A stretch of DNA of 64,000 nt from Loripinus fragilis (Eukaryota; Mollusca; Bivalvia; Lucinida; Lucinidae), in the NCBI GenBank assembly GCA_964019695.1, contig OZ026522.1, forward strand, positions 65,185,811 to 65,249,810, in the 5' to 3' direction. The notes beneath the pieces are model-generated. The model worked only from the letters and a program-made list of their open reading frames with translations, did not search any database and had not been told where the DNA came from. Shown one piece after another: positions 45,871 through 57,604 of the stretch. Numbering within the stretch: the first letter of the stretch is position 1; each line of letters starts with the position of its first letter. The translations under genes were made by a program, and so were the position numbers.

Positions 45871-47440
45871 TCCTGATCGGGTGATCGGATTTTATCAAAA
45901 TTTGCAAGAATACAGCAACTAGGATTGATAAATAGTCGACTATTATTTGGTGACCTTGACCTTATTTTAAACGTCATCACAGAAAAGTCTGCTTAATTTA
46001 TGCCAAAAAATACTTAAATTCGTATTATCTTCGGAGAAGGTCAGCGGATTTTACCCAAATTTGCATGATTTTAATAACTAGACTATAAGGTTTATGAGAC
46101 CTTGACCTAATTTTCAAGGTCACAGTAGGAAAAAACTGCTAAATTTAGGCAAAAAAAAAAATACTTTAATGCACATTATCTTCGAACTGGGTAAGTGCAC
46201 TTTACCTAAATTTGCATTAATTCAAGATCTGGATATAAGCCGATAAAATTTTGGAGACCTTGACCTTGACCTTATTTTCAAGGTCACTTTAGAAAAAACT
46301 GCTAAATTTAGAGCAAAAATACTTAAATGCACATTATCTTCAGATTGGGTCAGCTGATTTTGCCCAAATTCGCATGAATCTAATACATGGACATGACAAA
46401 AAGCTGATAAAGATTTGGGGACATTGACCCTATTTTCAAGGTCACATGAGAAAACGAAACTGCTAAATTTAGGCCCAAAATACTTAAATGTACATTATCT
46501 TCAGAGTGGGTCAGCGGATTTTACCCAAATTTGCATGAATTAAATAGCTGGACATGACAATAAGCCGATAAGATTTTGGAGACCTTGACCTTATTTCCAA
46601 GGTCACATTAGAAAAAAAAACTGCTAAATTCAGGGCAAACAATACTTAAATGCACATTATCTTCAGATTGGGTCAGCTGATTTTGCCCAAATTCACATGA
46701 ATCTAATACATGGACATGACAAAAAGCTGATAATGGTTGGGGACGTTGACCTTATTTCCAAGGTCACATGAGAAAACGAAACTGCTAAATTTAGGCCCAA
46801 AATACTTAAGTTCACATTATTTTCAGAGTAGGTCAGCAGATTTTACCCAAACTTGCATGATTTTTAAACCTGGATATGGCAAAAAGTTGATACAGTTTTG
46901 GAGACCTTGACCTTATTTTCAAGGTCGCATTAGAAAAAAGCAAAATTTAGGCCAAAAATTAATGAACATGCGTGTAATCTTCAGAGCGGATCAGCGGATT
47001 TTACCGAAATATGAATGAAATTAATATCTGGACATAACAAAAGATGATAAAGTTTTTAGGCCATGACCCGGCTTATTTTCAAGGTTAAATTAGAAAAAAC
47101 TGCTAAGTTTAGGCAAAAATTATCGAATATGCGAGTCAGCCGATGTTTCAAAGTTTACCAAAGTTGTGTGAACAGGTAAATAGTCGATTGTATTATGGAA
47201 ATCTTGACTTTAATTTCAATGTCAATGCAGAAAAAACCCCTGCTTAATTTAGACCAAACTCACTTAAATTATACATTATCGCCTGGGCGAATATGTTAAC
47301 AGATTTTAATGAAATTTGCATGTCTGTAACACCTGGACATGATACAACTCCGACTTGGTTTTGGGGAATTTTACCTTATTTTCACAGTTACTGCAGAAAC
47401 TTTGCTTGATGGATTTTCTTGCTTGATTTACGACGCAGCT
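45870..47440 (+). repeat. ~157-bp tandem array with a TCAAGGTCA pair per unit (about 10 units)
   Basis: Unit phrases: 'gaccttgaccttattttcaa', 'ggtcacattagaaaaaactg', 'ctaaatttaggcaaaaatac', 'ttaaatgcacattatcttca', 'gagtgggtcagcggatttta', 'cccaaatttgcatgaat', 'ctggacatgacaaaaagctg'. Most units carry tgaccttgacc followed closely by tcaaggtca, an inverted pair of extended nuclear-receptor half-sites. Outer units are more diverged. Confidence 0.9.
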
Positions 47441-48800
47441 CCTCCGAGGGTGATAGTACCATCATTACCGCTGTGATAATTGATCATTTTCAGATGAAAA
47501 ATTAAGGCATTCTTACTTTTGCTCAAAATATAGACTATGGGTGCGCCTCAATGAGTCGCCTCTAACCAACAAAATTTATGTTTTAGAGCAAAATAAGAAA
47601 ATTATTGTCAACCCCTTTTAACCCCCGTTTTACTATTAAAGTAGGGTGTGATGTGATATATCTTACATGGACGTGTTAGCATTATGTAAGGTATTCTTCT
47701 TATGCGTCTCATAGTCCAAAATATACTGAGGGACTTTGAAAACGCTTCAACCTTTATTTCATATTTTCTTTACCACGGTTACTAGCTTACTACTATTTAT
47801 GGAGAGGTCATGTGTTGTTTGAATAAGTTGCGATTACTGCATGGCTACTCTGATGACGTCATACCATACCAACCCTTAATGCCCCTTTACACTATAACGG
47901 ATTTAGAAAACGTGCCATCAACGAATTACACACACACACAACACACATTAAAAAATTCGACGGCTGTGATCATCGAGGCTTGGATTGACTTAACGAACTG
48001 AAAACGAATTTGAAACGAATCCAGAACAACGAGTATAGACGAACAAGAGAGTGAGGGATAAACGAATTTCAGCGATCTCTCAGCCAACGTCTAACTTGCT
48101 GTGCGTACTCTCTGCGCGTGTGCTCTTCTAATAGTGTACGTACCCAAACCGATCACATAACATGCAGTTATATAAACAAAAGATCAAACCTCAAGTTATT
48201 TTTTATTCCAAACTAGTTTCGGCTGTGCTGCCTATTCTAAGGACGTTTTGTAAACAATCAAAGAACATATATTCATATATACAAAGGAGACAACCAACGG
48301 CGACAGAAAAGATATTCGAACCAGGAACCATTCTGTCAAAAGTCCAAATCAGTTCCAAATGTAATCAACTGTTACTTTATAATTTTATGGCACAATTGCA
48401 GAATTCGATACAATAGGCCTTTTACTCTTTCGTGTACTTTATTTTCAATCGAACAACTCCAGGAATGACTTTTTTATTGAAACCATTCATATCTGCAACG
48501 AGCTGGCGTTGTTATGTCTGCAAAATTATTTTGGAGTGTTTCAAACATTTGTGAAGCAACTAGATTCGCTAATATCGAACTTCAATATTAAACAAGAGGA
48601 TTCTTGGGTCTTTGGTCGCTCACCTGATATGACTATTCGTAAGGTCAGGAGAAAGCATAATCACTCTCCAACATTACAGCTGTCAATCTTCGATGGATCT
48701 GCAATTTTGATAAGACTGCTTTTAAACGTTTATATGTAATGTTCAGGAATATAAAAGGTTGATAAACCTCAGTGGATATTAACATTTAAGCCAAAATGAA
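47441..48800. other. No gene recognised
   Basis: Short ORFs at 47810-47998, 48162-48413 and 48509-48736 look mildly protein-like, but have no start context, splice pattern or motif that I can defend. A short ACACAC-type run lies at 47930-47947. Confidence 0.35.
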
Positions 48801-49290
48801 TAAAATCAGATTAATGTCTAATGGATAACAATTCCAGGCAGACATATGGACGCAGATGAACAGACAGAAAAACAAGGACCTGGGCCTTGTAGTTTCAGAC
48901 AAGAAGATTGTTTTATGTTTTCCCTATTATTAGTCAATGAAAAAAATGTAACCCCAGAACGGGGCCACTTTTTGCCTCAGTGCCATAATTTAAACAGACT
49001 TGGTGGAAGTTTACTAGATACTGCTTCATATAAAACATCAAGGCCCAATGCCTTGTGTATTTTGAAAGTTTTCAGCTTGAAAATCTATTTTAGCCCATTT
49101 GAGCTAGATACATATATACAATGGACTAAAACCATTCAAATAATTAATTGTTGAAGGCCATATAAAGATCATTCCTGTCAACTTGGTCAAAATCCACCCA
49201 ATAATGCAGGAGGACATGTCTTTTGAAGCATTTGTTGACGACGGATAACGGGCAATCAATGCCATAACAGCTCACTTTGAGCCAATGAAT
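48800..49290. repeat. Dispersed repeat ending in 'gctcactttgagcc'
   Basis: Has 'gacgcagatgaacagacaga', 'aacaaggacctgggccttgt', 'ggggccactttttgcctca', 'cttgg-tggaagtttactaga', 'ttgacgacggataacgggca', 'cataacagctcactttgag'. This ordered set of phrases is one I associate with a dispersed repeat of bivalve genomes. The 102-residue ORF across it is repeat-borne. Confidence 0.6.
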
Positions 49291-49329
49291 CAGGTGAGGT
49301 AAAATTTCTTGTCTGCTCACCTTGACCCA

Positions 49330-49845
49330 GTTTTTGTAATTGTTCTATGTTTTGTTGTACGTTACTTTATGTCCATTCTAGTTTTGCAATCATCTAGATG
49401 GGGAAGAGAGAGCTGGTTGCTTTGCTTAGTTTGTCTTCCTGGTATGAGGGTCTGGATGGGGGGGTCTGGTATTCACTATTCATTAAAAATTTAGCCCATT
49501 ATTCATCTCATTAAAATTTTGGGTTATTCATTAAAATAAGACCAATTATTCATTAAAAGTAAGAAAGGTGGCAAAGAAATGTGATTATTCACTATTCACT
49601 AATTTTTTCTTCAATTCATTAAAAAAATAGGATTATTCATTATCTTTTAGGCTCTCATAATTCACTATTCATTATTTTTTTGGCTCATTATTCACTATTC
49701 ATTATAAAAAAGGGCCATTATTCACTAATCATTATACCCCATCTAGACCCTCTGGTATCTCGTGATTGTTGTGTGGCTCTTTCTTGCGAAGGCATGGGTT
49801 TGTCTGCAGTTTGTGATTGTGGTATTTCCTGATCATACTCGCTTA
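49330..49845 (+). repeat. R1 dispersed repeat, interrupted copy
   Basis: attgttctatgttttgttgt, acgttactttatgtccattc, tagatggggaagagagagc, gtcttcctggtat, then the 307-bp MITE, then ctcgtgattgttgtgtggct, tgatcatactcgcttactag. Compare 63110-63300, where the junction reads cttcctggtgtctcgtg without interruption. Confidence 0.85.
49446..49752. mobile_element. 307-bp MITE with GAGGGTCTGGATGGGG ends, intact copy
   Basis: GAGGGTCTGGATGGGG to CCCCATCTAGACCCTC, flanked by TGGTAT on both sides (49440-49445 and 49753-49758), so a 6-bp duplication. Interior of 'attattcactattcattaaa' phrases. Non-autonomous; superfamily not assigned (6-bp duplications occur in IS3EU- and Dada-type elements). Confidence 0.92.
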
Positions 49846-50089
49846 CTAGTTTTGGAAAACAGTATGACTGAATAAACAGACAATTGACGCAAGAATATGC
49901 CTGCATTTACGTCAGAAGATGTTTAGAAAAGACGTTCGAAGGTAGCTTTAGCGTTGACGTTAATGCCACTTTTAACATCCAAATGGAACATTTCAGAGTT
50001 TGTATCTATTTGATAACGTTACTTGTTCAATCGTAAAGACCTTCAAACTCTCCAAAACATTCGAATAAGTGAACAATACAGGCGAAAAA

Positions 50090-51200
50090 GGGTGGGTAGG
50101 GTACGCCTACATTTTGCAATGCACCAAAGAAACGAATCCAAACGTTGATATAAATCATTAGATATGATAAGTCTGTAATCAGGGGGTAAAACTAAGCTTT
50201 CAAAGACACGACCACCTTTCGTCGTTCACAACAACAGAGAGAACCAGGACGCAAATATTACAAGATTCAAAAGTTTAAATACCTTTGTTGAGAATGACCT
50301 TGGCGTCAAGGTCAAATAAATTTATTTTTAAAAACAAAATAGTGATCCAATTAGATATTCACATGTACATAGGTGTTAGAAAATTCCCTCCGCTAGTCCA
50401 AAAGAGTTAGGAAATAGAATTTTATTATGGTATGCACAAATAAGTGGGTGGGGTACTTCCATGTTCTCCATGCCCTTTTGGGGCATTTGAACTTGCTTTC
50501 ATAGGTAACGGCTATGAATTTATGTAGCACAGATTGTGTTTGCACTACAAAAATGTGACTTTGAAACTGTGGACCTAATTAAAGGAGAGTATGTTTAAAT
50601 TGTAATACTATTCCTCGTGATATTTTTAAACATAATTAAAATGTTGTACTTTGAATGTCAGCTGATATAGTTATAGACCTAATGTTGTGATGAAATTCGC
50701 CTATCACACATCTAAAGGTATTTGTTACAAGAAAATATGCAAAAATTGCGAATTTGTTTTAACAATCACAATTGGTTTTCATGTTAGCACGATAATCGCT
50801 TCTACAGCTTAAAAGTGGGTGGGGTATTTTCATGTTCCCCGTGCCCTCTTGGGACATTTGAACTTGCTATCATAGGTAACAGTTGTAATTTTTACGTAGC
50901 CAAGGTTTTGGTCTCGCTATGGAAATGTGATTTTGAACATTTGGACCGAATTAATAGAAAGTCTGGTTAAAATTGGAAGAGCATTTTTTTCTGACAGTTT
51001 TTAAACCTAAATTTTGTACGTTAAACGTCAGAAAATATAATTATAGACATTGTTTTGTAATCAAGTTTGCCTATTATATACTTAAAAGTATCTGCAACAA
51101 GAAAATATGTAAAAAATGTGGATCCGTTTCATTAATTTCAATTATTTTTCCTTCTAGCATAATTATCTCTTCTCAGGCTTAAAAAGTGGGTGGGGTATTT
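50090..51200 (+). repeat. ~365-bp tandem repeat (about 3 units)
   Basis: 'aagtgggtggggta-ttc', 'catgttctccatgccctttt', 'ggggcatttgaacttgcttt', 'cataggtaacggctatgaat', 'aatgtgactttgaaa' start near 50088, 50450, 50814 and (partial) 51184. Confidence 0.8.
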
Positions 51201-52077
51201 CAAGGGCAGATAACTCGATAAGTACACAGGACCAAATGCGACATCATTGGTTTTCGTAAACCGCAGATATTGGCTGTAACTTTGGTATATGACTCAACTT
51301 GTTAACAGAGAGGGCACCTAAACTTCCTCTCAGCGCCTTGATATTTGCAGTACTATTGTAGAAGAGAATTTCCGCCAACTTCCCCAAAAGGTCTTGTGCT
51401 TGTGGCACAAAGAGCTTTTTGTGTATATAGATGAAGATTTTGCAATAAATTGAATTCGTCCTATATTTCTAAGTCTTTTAATGACAGGTATACATGTAAT
51501 TCGTATAGGCGTGACAGAAAGTGGTAGTTTCAAAAAAATGTTCGGATGCGGTGCATATCCCGTTCTTCAAAGGCTGTGCATAACATAAAACTGCCGTTAG
51601 CACACTCAGAATTTACCGTGCATATGCAGAATCAACATAAAGCAGGCTCATTTGTAGGAACAAAGGCTGGGTTATCGCGTGACGTGCATTTTTTCTCTTA
51701 TGCACGTGCTATGGAATAAACGGTTTTGAGATGACCCTACTAGTTTAACGCACGAGCGAATCAGGCGCGATTTCTAATATATTTAAACAAGTCATCCATT
51801 GCTTTAGAAATTGAATAAGGGCGGTGCTATGTAACTTTTTGACTGACATCTTGGACTTAGTTTATTTGCGCTTTGCTTAAAATATTCAAAGAGTTCATCT
51901 AAGCACAGAGGAACGTAAAGCATCTAGGATGTTGGAACCATTTGGAGAAGTTGGCGGAGATGTTCCTGAATACTTTTCATCGCGAACACATTTTGCTAAA
52001 ATTGAAAATAAAAAAGTTATTGCGAAAAAATAGGTCTAAAAACTTTTCAGCTGGAGTTTAGTACCTTGAGCGAAACC
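51200..52077. other. No gene recognised
   Basis: Unique-looking sequence. 'gaagttggcgga' recurs near 51362-51378 (reverse) and 51947-51960. Nothing coding. Confidence 0.35.
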
Positions 52078-52394
52078 CATGCGCGGATCCAGGAATTTTC
52101 GTCAGTGGGGTCCAGGTCAGTCTGATAAAAAAAAAGCTCTGACAACGTTTTTTTTTTTGTTTGTTTTTATTAGTCCTGAGCTTATTTTACAGAAGTCAAA
52201 TGGTCAATTTCAAAGAAATCTATCATTTTTCAAGGTTCCAGAGGGGGTCCAACATTTTCCAGGGGGGGGGGGGGGGGTGGGGGGTCCAACTTTTTCCAGG
52301 GGGGATCCAATTGCTTATTCCCTATAGAAACACATATAACATGTAATTTTCCAGGGGGTTCGGACCCCCTGTCACCCCCTCTGGATCTGCACTT
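52078..52394 (+). mobile_element. GGATCC-family MITE, copy 2
   Basis: atgcGCGGATCCAGGaatttt to cctCTGGATCTGCacttg; the reverse complement of 8066-8355. Contains G-runs at 52261-52283. The ORFs here are the same repeat translation as at 8019-8354. Confidence 0.8.
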
Positions 52395-53338
52395 GAAACC
52401 GATCAATGACTATCAGTGGAACATCAAACCACGTTTTTTACTAATATAAGACAATTTATAATAATGCTTCAGTGGTTTTAAATGTAGCTTCATATTGGCT
52501 TGCGTTGCCGTTTAAAAGCCTAGTCAAAACTGTTTCAGTTGTTTCCAACCGTGCCACAAAAATGGTGACCCAAAAGAAAGGCAATTATTCATAGACCTAT
52601 AAAAGCAGCTTGGATTGTATCGAAAGCCACACACCTTCATGCCTTCAACAAGATAATCGTCTGCTGTAATCTCTAATGGACATTTTATAGATGATCAAAT
52701 ACTGGTATATCTATCCCAGGTGTATTAAAAAATTGGTACTGAAAGGGTATTTTCATACTAACAAAAACTAAGTTATTTATTTTTACAAGATATCAGATCA
52801 GTAAAATTGATATCATTCCCCGCCAAAATTTAAATCTAATTAGGGTTTTGCTATTTCTATGCGCAAGTAAACTTTCAGTGTGAAGTAACTTGAATGTACA
52901 TTTTTTAAAAACGAAAACTGTGTTCCATTTGAGGTGCAATACTACAGTACATTCGTGTTCTTTCGCTAAAATGCATAAATATGACATATTTTGTTGGTAT
53001 AATATCTAAGACGTTCAACTTTGAGGCTTCTTAAAGCTGCATTGACATTTACAGGATACAAACATTGGCATTACTTCTTTTTATAGATTTAACCTTGAAA
53101 TTTCCAAGCACGTATACATGATTTAAACCAGCTTAGTACCGATATTCTTTAGCAGTGACGTATTCGAAAATAGTTTTTTATTTAAAGGCAGTGGTTTCTT
53201 GACAATACGTCAATCCAATAGGGTAAAAACTATTTTTTCTATTTAAGTAGTTGGAAAATGCTCTTAAAGACCCAAATTAGTATAAGCCGCACCTAGAGAA
53301 ATGAGCATCGTCGCAATAAAAATAGCAGAGTATAACAA
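52395..53338. other. No gene recognised
   Basis: AT-rich, no repeats or motifs I could place; a minus-strand ORF at 52793-52987 is not convincing. Confidence 0.35.
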
Positions 53339-53579
53339 GGCCCCGAGGCTATAAAACTTGTCTCATGCTTAACTCAACTGAGCATGAAATTTGCCATGCT
53401 CATAAATGTTAAAATACCAACAATTCTGGCCATTTTAACATTTATAAGCATGATAAATCCAACATCTGAGAGCTTGCAAGCAAGAAAACACTTTATCTTA
53501 GAGCATTTTAGATTTTATATGCAGTTGAAATTCCATGCTCAGTTGAGTTGAGTATAAAAAGTTTTATAACCTCGGAGCC
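53339..53579. mobile_element. Hairpin MITE family H2, copy 3
   Basis: ggccccgaggctataaaact to gttttataacctcggagcc; cores atgttaaaataccaacaatt and ggccattttaacatttataa. Most complete copy of the family with 27672-27899. Confidence 0.8.
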
Positions 53580-53800
53580 AAGAGATCTAGAGGCCACACT
53601 CACAGACCGTAGACCAGCCCACGGCATCACGAGGAAGAGACACAGACCAAATAAGCCACATTATCATATGACGTCGCGTCTGGGAGTGAAATAACGCCAT
53701 GCAATAAAATCTGTAAACCACTATTGGTTTATCGATTTTCGGGAAACGTTATGACGTCCATAACAACGTTGCATACATAACAGTCGGGACGCGTAGTGAA
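53580..53800. repeat. R1 fragment and palindromic MITE
   Basis: 53590-53650 is a short reverse R1 piece (cagaccagcccacggcatca, cgaggaagag). 53645-53790 is related to 41640-41770 (ggagtgaaataacgccatgc, aataaaatctgtaaaccac). Confidence 0.6.
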
Positions 53801-54248
53801 GGCGTATGAATATTATCAAAAATGCATAGCAACAAAAACGTTCGAATTTTTCGGCTTTCTCAGCGAAGCGAGGAACGACACCCCAAATTTAACCGCTTGT
53901 TGCACGAATGTCCCAAATCTTATTCTGTTAAAAATTGGCCACTTGTGTTCGTCGTTTGTTCAAGTTTTCCCATAGCGTATGATTTTTAATCTACGACAAC
54001 GCTCTTAAACAACGAGATGAGCGAAACGGAAAACTTGCAAGATGGATGTGACTGTAAAAAAAATGGCTCATGTTTGATATCAAATTTCTCATGTTTTCGA
54101 CTTGGTCCCGCTGTGGCATATATGTCATGAAAAAATATAGGGTTTCAACTACCAATGTGCCAATTTTTATCGAAATTCGTTCTGGAGACAAAATTCGTTC
54201 CATTATCTTCGAGAGGTCATACGGTCTTCAAACGGTCAAACTTCCAAG

Positions 54249-54350
54249 ATGGCGGAAAACGAGAATTGGGTGCGACTGGCAAAGCCAGTTCATATCGCGC
54301 AAAACCAATCTAGACCAAAATAAATGTATTAAAATTCAAATGAAAATATA
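54249..54350 (+). CDS. Possible short ORF beginning at an AAGATGGCGG start
   Basis: cttccaagATGGCGGAAAACGAG opens a short frame (MAENENWVRLAKPVHIAQN...) that stops within about 100 bases, followed by AATAAA-like sequence. The AAGATGGCGG context is typical of YY1-type initiator starts of housekeeping genes, but also occurs in the tandem units at 39958-41380. The preceding 'aattcgttctggagacaaaa' is shared with 61135-61165. It may be a first exon, a small ORF or chance. Confidence 0.2.
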
Positions 54351-54359
54351 GATCTATTT

Positions 54360-54689
54360 AATATATTTGATATCTAGGCCTTATTTACCTCGGATAAATT
54401 CATGTTTCACTAATATTCTCAATCAATGACAACGTTATCTTTCCTGACCGTCTGGTTAATGACGACAACATCGATAAATAAATGACGTAAGCAATCTTTT
54501 TTTAGTGCACACGGTATAGAAAGCCGTTCCTGTTGTCTTACTGATTTTCAATAATCTTGCTTACAATCAGGAAATGTCTTGCACTATTCAAATATAACCG
54601 GCAGATTGTTTCTATGGGGGTTGATAAAACTTGCGATAGTCCATTTTACACCCAATAATGCACTAATTAATACTTAACAAACTACTGAT
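54360..54689. other. No gene recognised
   Basis: AT-rich sequence without recognisable repeats or coding potential. Confidence 0.35.
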
Positions 54690-54857
54690 GAGGCCCTCCC
54701 AGGGAGAGAAGATATTACCTGTTCCCTTGTTCCCCATATTTTCCCTGTTCCCCAATGTTCCCCTTCCCCTCAAAATTAATTAGGCCCTTTGTTCTTCTGT
54801 TACCCTGAGATGAATGCTCTTTTCCCTCTGTACCCCAAACCCTGGGAGGGCTTCAGT
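54690..54857. mobile_element. 'GAGGCCCTCCCAGGG' MITE
   Basis: gaggccctcccagggagaga to aaaccctgggagggcttc, inverted ends with 'tgttccccatattttccctg' inside. Same family as 14590-14840 and 60130-60350. Confidence 0.7.
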
Positions 54858-54979
54858 GATGGACCCCCCCCCCCCCCAAATAACACAGACGTTGAATCGA
54901 CATGAAAATAGTATACCAAAACATATTTGATTTCATTTTCAGAACAGGTTATGTGTAAGCTACAACGTTGTTACAGTCC

Positions 54980-55290
54980 CTATTATTAAAAGTGACCCAG
55001 GGTTTTTCTCTCTATTTAGGGAACATGACCCAATCCCAAGAATTGGGAATTTTTCACATAGTTTTATACAAATTGGGGAAAAACTCACACCATATATTAT
55101 AACAAATCAAACAAAACTTAGCTGATAAGAACATTTCAACATTATGAATTTAACAGGTACTATTCATTGGGGTACATTGTCACAAAATAGTGACATTTTT
55201 TGTTTCTTAAATTGGGAATATTCTCCTTAATATTGGAAAAAAACATACTTTTTTGCAATTGGGAACATGACTCAAAATTGGTCTCCAAAA
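54980..55290. repeat. 'attgggaa' dispersed repeat
   Basis: 'agggtttttctctctattta', 'aattgggaatttttcacata', 'caaattggggaaaaactcac'. Same family as 30170-30500. Confidence 0.55.
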
Positions 55291-55299
55291 TGTGCCAAA

Positions 55300-55860
55300 G
55301 AATCTTGTTTAGTTTATCAGAAATATCAAGAAAACAATAACATCTGTATCACTATACATACTCTAGACAGATTTACATTGCAAGACAAAGAATTTTCTGG
55401 TCCAAGTTACTGCCGGATTCTTTAAATAGGATGAATACCCATGCCCTAATCATATTTTAGTGTTTACCTGACCCCAACAAATACAAAAGTTATATGATCC
55501 AAATATCATATAAACATATGACACTGTGTTTAGGGTGCTCTTTGAGACGGTTCTTTTGAGTACCCACAATATATGTTTGATTAAGATACGATTCAATCAC
55601 ACATTAATAGTCTTATCTTTGGGATAGGTGCTCTGGGAAGGGAATGCTATAGAAGCTTGGAGTATAAAGTGTCCTTCATAATAAGCATACTTAAATTCAT
55701 TTAAATAGATACATGTCTTTATTGTAAAAGACCTCCTAAATGAAAAAAAATCTACAAATATATTCTTCCTAGAGTTTGGTTTAACTCAAAATATGTGTTA
55801 CACACCCTTTTTTGGACAAAAACAAATTCAGTTTACTCTTTTATCATCTTAATCCTTTAC
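55300..55860. other. No gene; hairpin remnant
   Basis: 55530-55578 holds half of an AAAGAACCGTCTC hairpin (gtgctctttgagacggttct, tttgagtaccc). The 55600-55690 stretch (gggataggtgctctgg, atgctatagaagcttggagt, taataagcatac) matches 58450-58550, so the retrotransposon lies between two copies of a further repeat. Confidence 0.5.
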
Positions 55861-55888
55861 TTCTTAAACTGAACACCAAACTGGAAAG

Positions 55889-57604
55889 ATGAAACGCTTC
55901 TGGTCGTTTGTAAAATCACTGCGGAAGGACAACAGTGGAGTCGCCCCTCTTAAAGACCAAGGAAAGATTCATGCTGATCCGGTTGACAAGGCAAACATCC
56001 TTAATAGGCAGTATGAGTCGGTCTTCACCAAAGAGAAAGAAGATGAGGACACTCCAGTCCTAGAAGGAAACACTTATCCAGAAATGCCAAATATCATGAT
56101 CAGCCAAGAAGGTGTCCTTAAGCTTCTGAAGAAGATAAACCCTCACAAGGCAAGCGGACCCGACATGATACCTGCACGCATTCTTAAGGACTTATCTGAC
56201 GTCATTGCCCCCATCCTCACTATAATATTCCAGAGGAATCTTACACTCGGGGAGGTACCAGAGGACTGGAAGGCAGCAAATGTGACCCCCATTTTCAAAA
56301 AAGGAGATCGGTTCAAGGCCAGTAATTACCGACCAGTATCACTGACTAGCATCTGTTGTAAGCTGCAAGAGCACATCATCACCAGCAGTGTAATGGCACA
56401 CCTTGAAGAGCATCAAATACTAACAGACTGCCAGCATGGTTTCAGGGCCCGGCGTAGCTGCGAAACCCAACTGCTCACACTATGCCATGAGCTTGCAGAG
56501 ACAATTGACAAAGGGGACCAGATGGACCTCGTTATACTGGACTTTGCCAAAGCGTTTGACCGAGTACCCCATAGAAGACTCCTGGGCAAGCTTGATCACT
56601 ACGGAATCCGAGGTAGCACCCACCAGTGGATTACGTCATTCCTAAGACAAAGGACACAGCAGGTCATCGTGGATGGAGCGACATCTGAGAAAGCACCAGT
56701 GCTAAGTGGTGTGCCCCAAGGAACAGTACTAGGGCCACTACTCTTTCTTCTATTCATCAACGACCTGCCTGCAAGTGTGAACTCAAAAACCCGACTATTC
56801 GCGGATGACTGCATTATCTACATGAAGATCAATAGCACGCAAGACTGTCAACAACTCCAGCATGACTTACACTGCCTAGCTCAATGGGAGACAACCTGGG
56901 GGATGGCTTTTCACCCGGACAAATGTAATGTGCTGCGAGTCACAAGAAGAAAGCGTCCCGTTTGCTACAGTTATTCGCTGAAAGGGCATCAACTGGAAGA
57001 AGTGACCACTGCAAAGTACCTAGGAGTGGACATGTCAAACAACCTCCTATGGAAGGACCACATAGACCGAATAGTGAAGAAGGCTAACTGTACGCTTGGA
57101 TTTCTCCGAAGGAACCTGCGAATCAGCAACACAGACACAAAAGCTGCAGCCTACTCAGCACTAGTTCGGCCCACATTGGAATATTGTGCCTCTGTATGGA
57201 GCCCACACACAGAACAATCAAAACACAAGCTGGAAATGGTACAAAGGAGGGCTGCCAGGTACTGTACAAACAGGTATCACAATACCAGCAGTGTGACAGA
57301 AATGCTAGGAGATCTTCAATGGGAAACACTAGAGTCTAGGCGAAAGAAGATACAACTGACCATGCTCTTCAAGATCGTAAATGACCTAGTCGACATCCCG
57401 GCAGAAGAATATCTGTCCCCTGCCAGCACACGGACTAGAGCACTACACTCCAAGAAGCTCCGGCAGTATCCTGCAAAATCAGATACATTTAAATACAGCT
57501 TCTTTCCCAGGACTATCCCGGCATGGAACTCTTTACCAGCTACTATAGCTGAGGCCCCTGACTTGGTACACTTCAAGCAGGGGCTGTCCAGTCTTACATT
57601 CTAA
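55889..57604 (+). CDS. Reverse transcriptase ORF of a 5'-truncated non-LTR retrotransposon
   Basis: 571 codons, uninterrupted. Thumb/fingers motifs in order: HKASGPDMIPARIL (86-99), YRPVSLTS (147-154), GFR (184-186), LDFAKAFDRVPH with the first catalytic Asp (about 217-228), SGVPQGTVLGPLLF (273-286) and FADDCIIY with the catalytic Asp pair (304-311). The conserved C-terminal LVRPTLEYCASVWSP (425-439), found in Jockey/CR1-group elements, follows. The apurinic endonuclease domain that should precede it is missing, and an in-frame TAA lies eight codons upstream of this ATG, so the copy is truncated at its 5' end. GC content and codon use are higher than in the surroundings. The open frame suggests a recent insertion. 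Reverse transcription in the host would need a complete copy elsewhere. Confidence 0.93.
   Translation: MKRFWSFVKSLRKDNSGVAPLKDQGKIHADPVDKANILNRQYESVFTKEKEDEDTPVLEGNTYPEMPNIMISQEGVLKLLKKINPHKASGPDMIPARILKDLSDVIAPILTIIFQRNLTLGEVPEDWKAANVTPIFKKGDRFKASNYRPVSLTSICCKLQEHIITSSVMAHLEEHQILTDCQHGFRARRSCETQLLTLCHELAETIDKGDQMDLVILDFAKAFDRVPHRRLLGKLDHYGIRGSTHQWITSFLRQRTQQVIVDGATSEKAPVLSGVPQGTVLGPLLFLLFINDLPASVNSKTRLFADDCIIYMKINSTQDCQQLQHDLHCLAQWETTWGMAFHPDKCNVLRVTRRKRPVCYSYSLKGHQLEEVTTAKYLGVDMSNNLLWKDHIDRIVKKANCTLGFLRRNLRISNTDTKAAAYSALVRPTLEYCASVWSPHTEQSKHKLEMVQRRAARYCTNRYHNTSSVTEMLGDLQWETLESRRKKIQLTMLFKIVNDLVDIPAEEYLSPASTRTRALHSKKLRQYPAKSDTFKYSFFPRTIPAWNSLPATIAEAPDLVHFKQGLSSLTF

Noticed and set aside
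48846..49154. 102-codon ORF with methionine start
   Set aside because: It lies within a dispersed repeat (48800-49290) and has no motif or codon bias.
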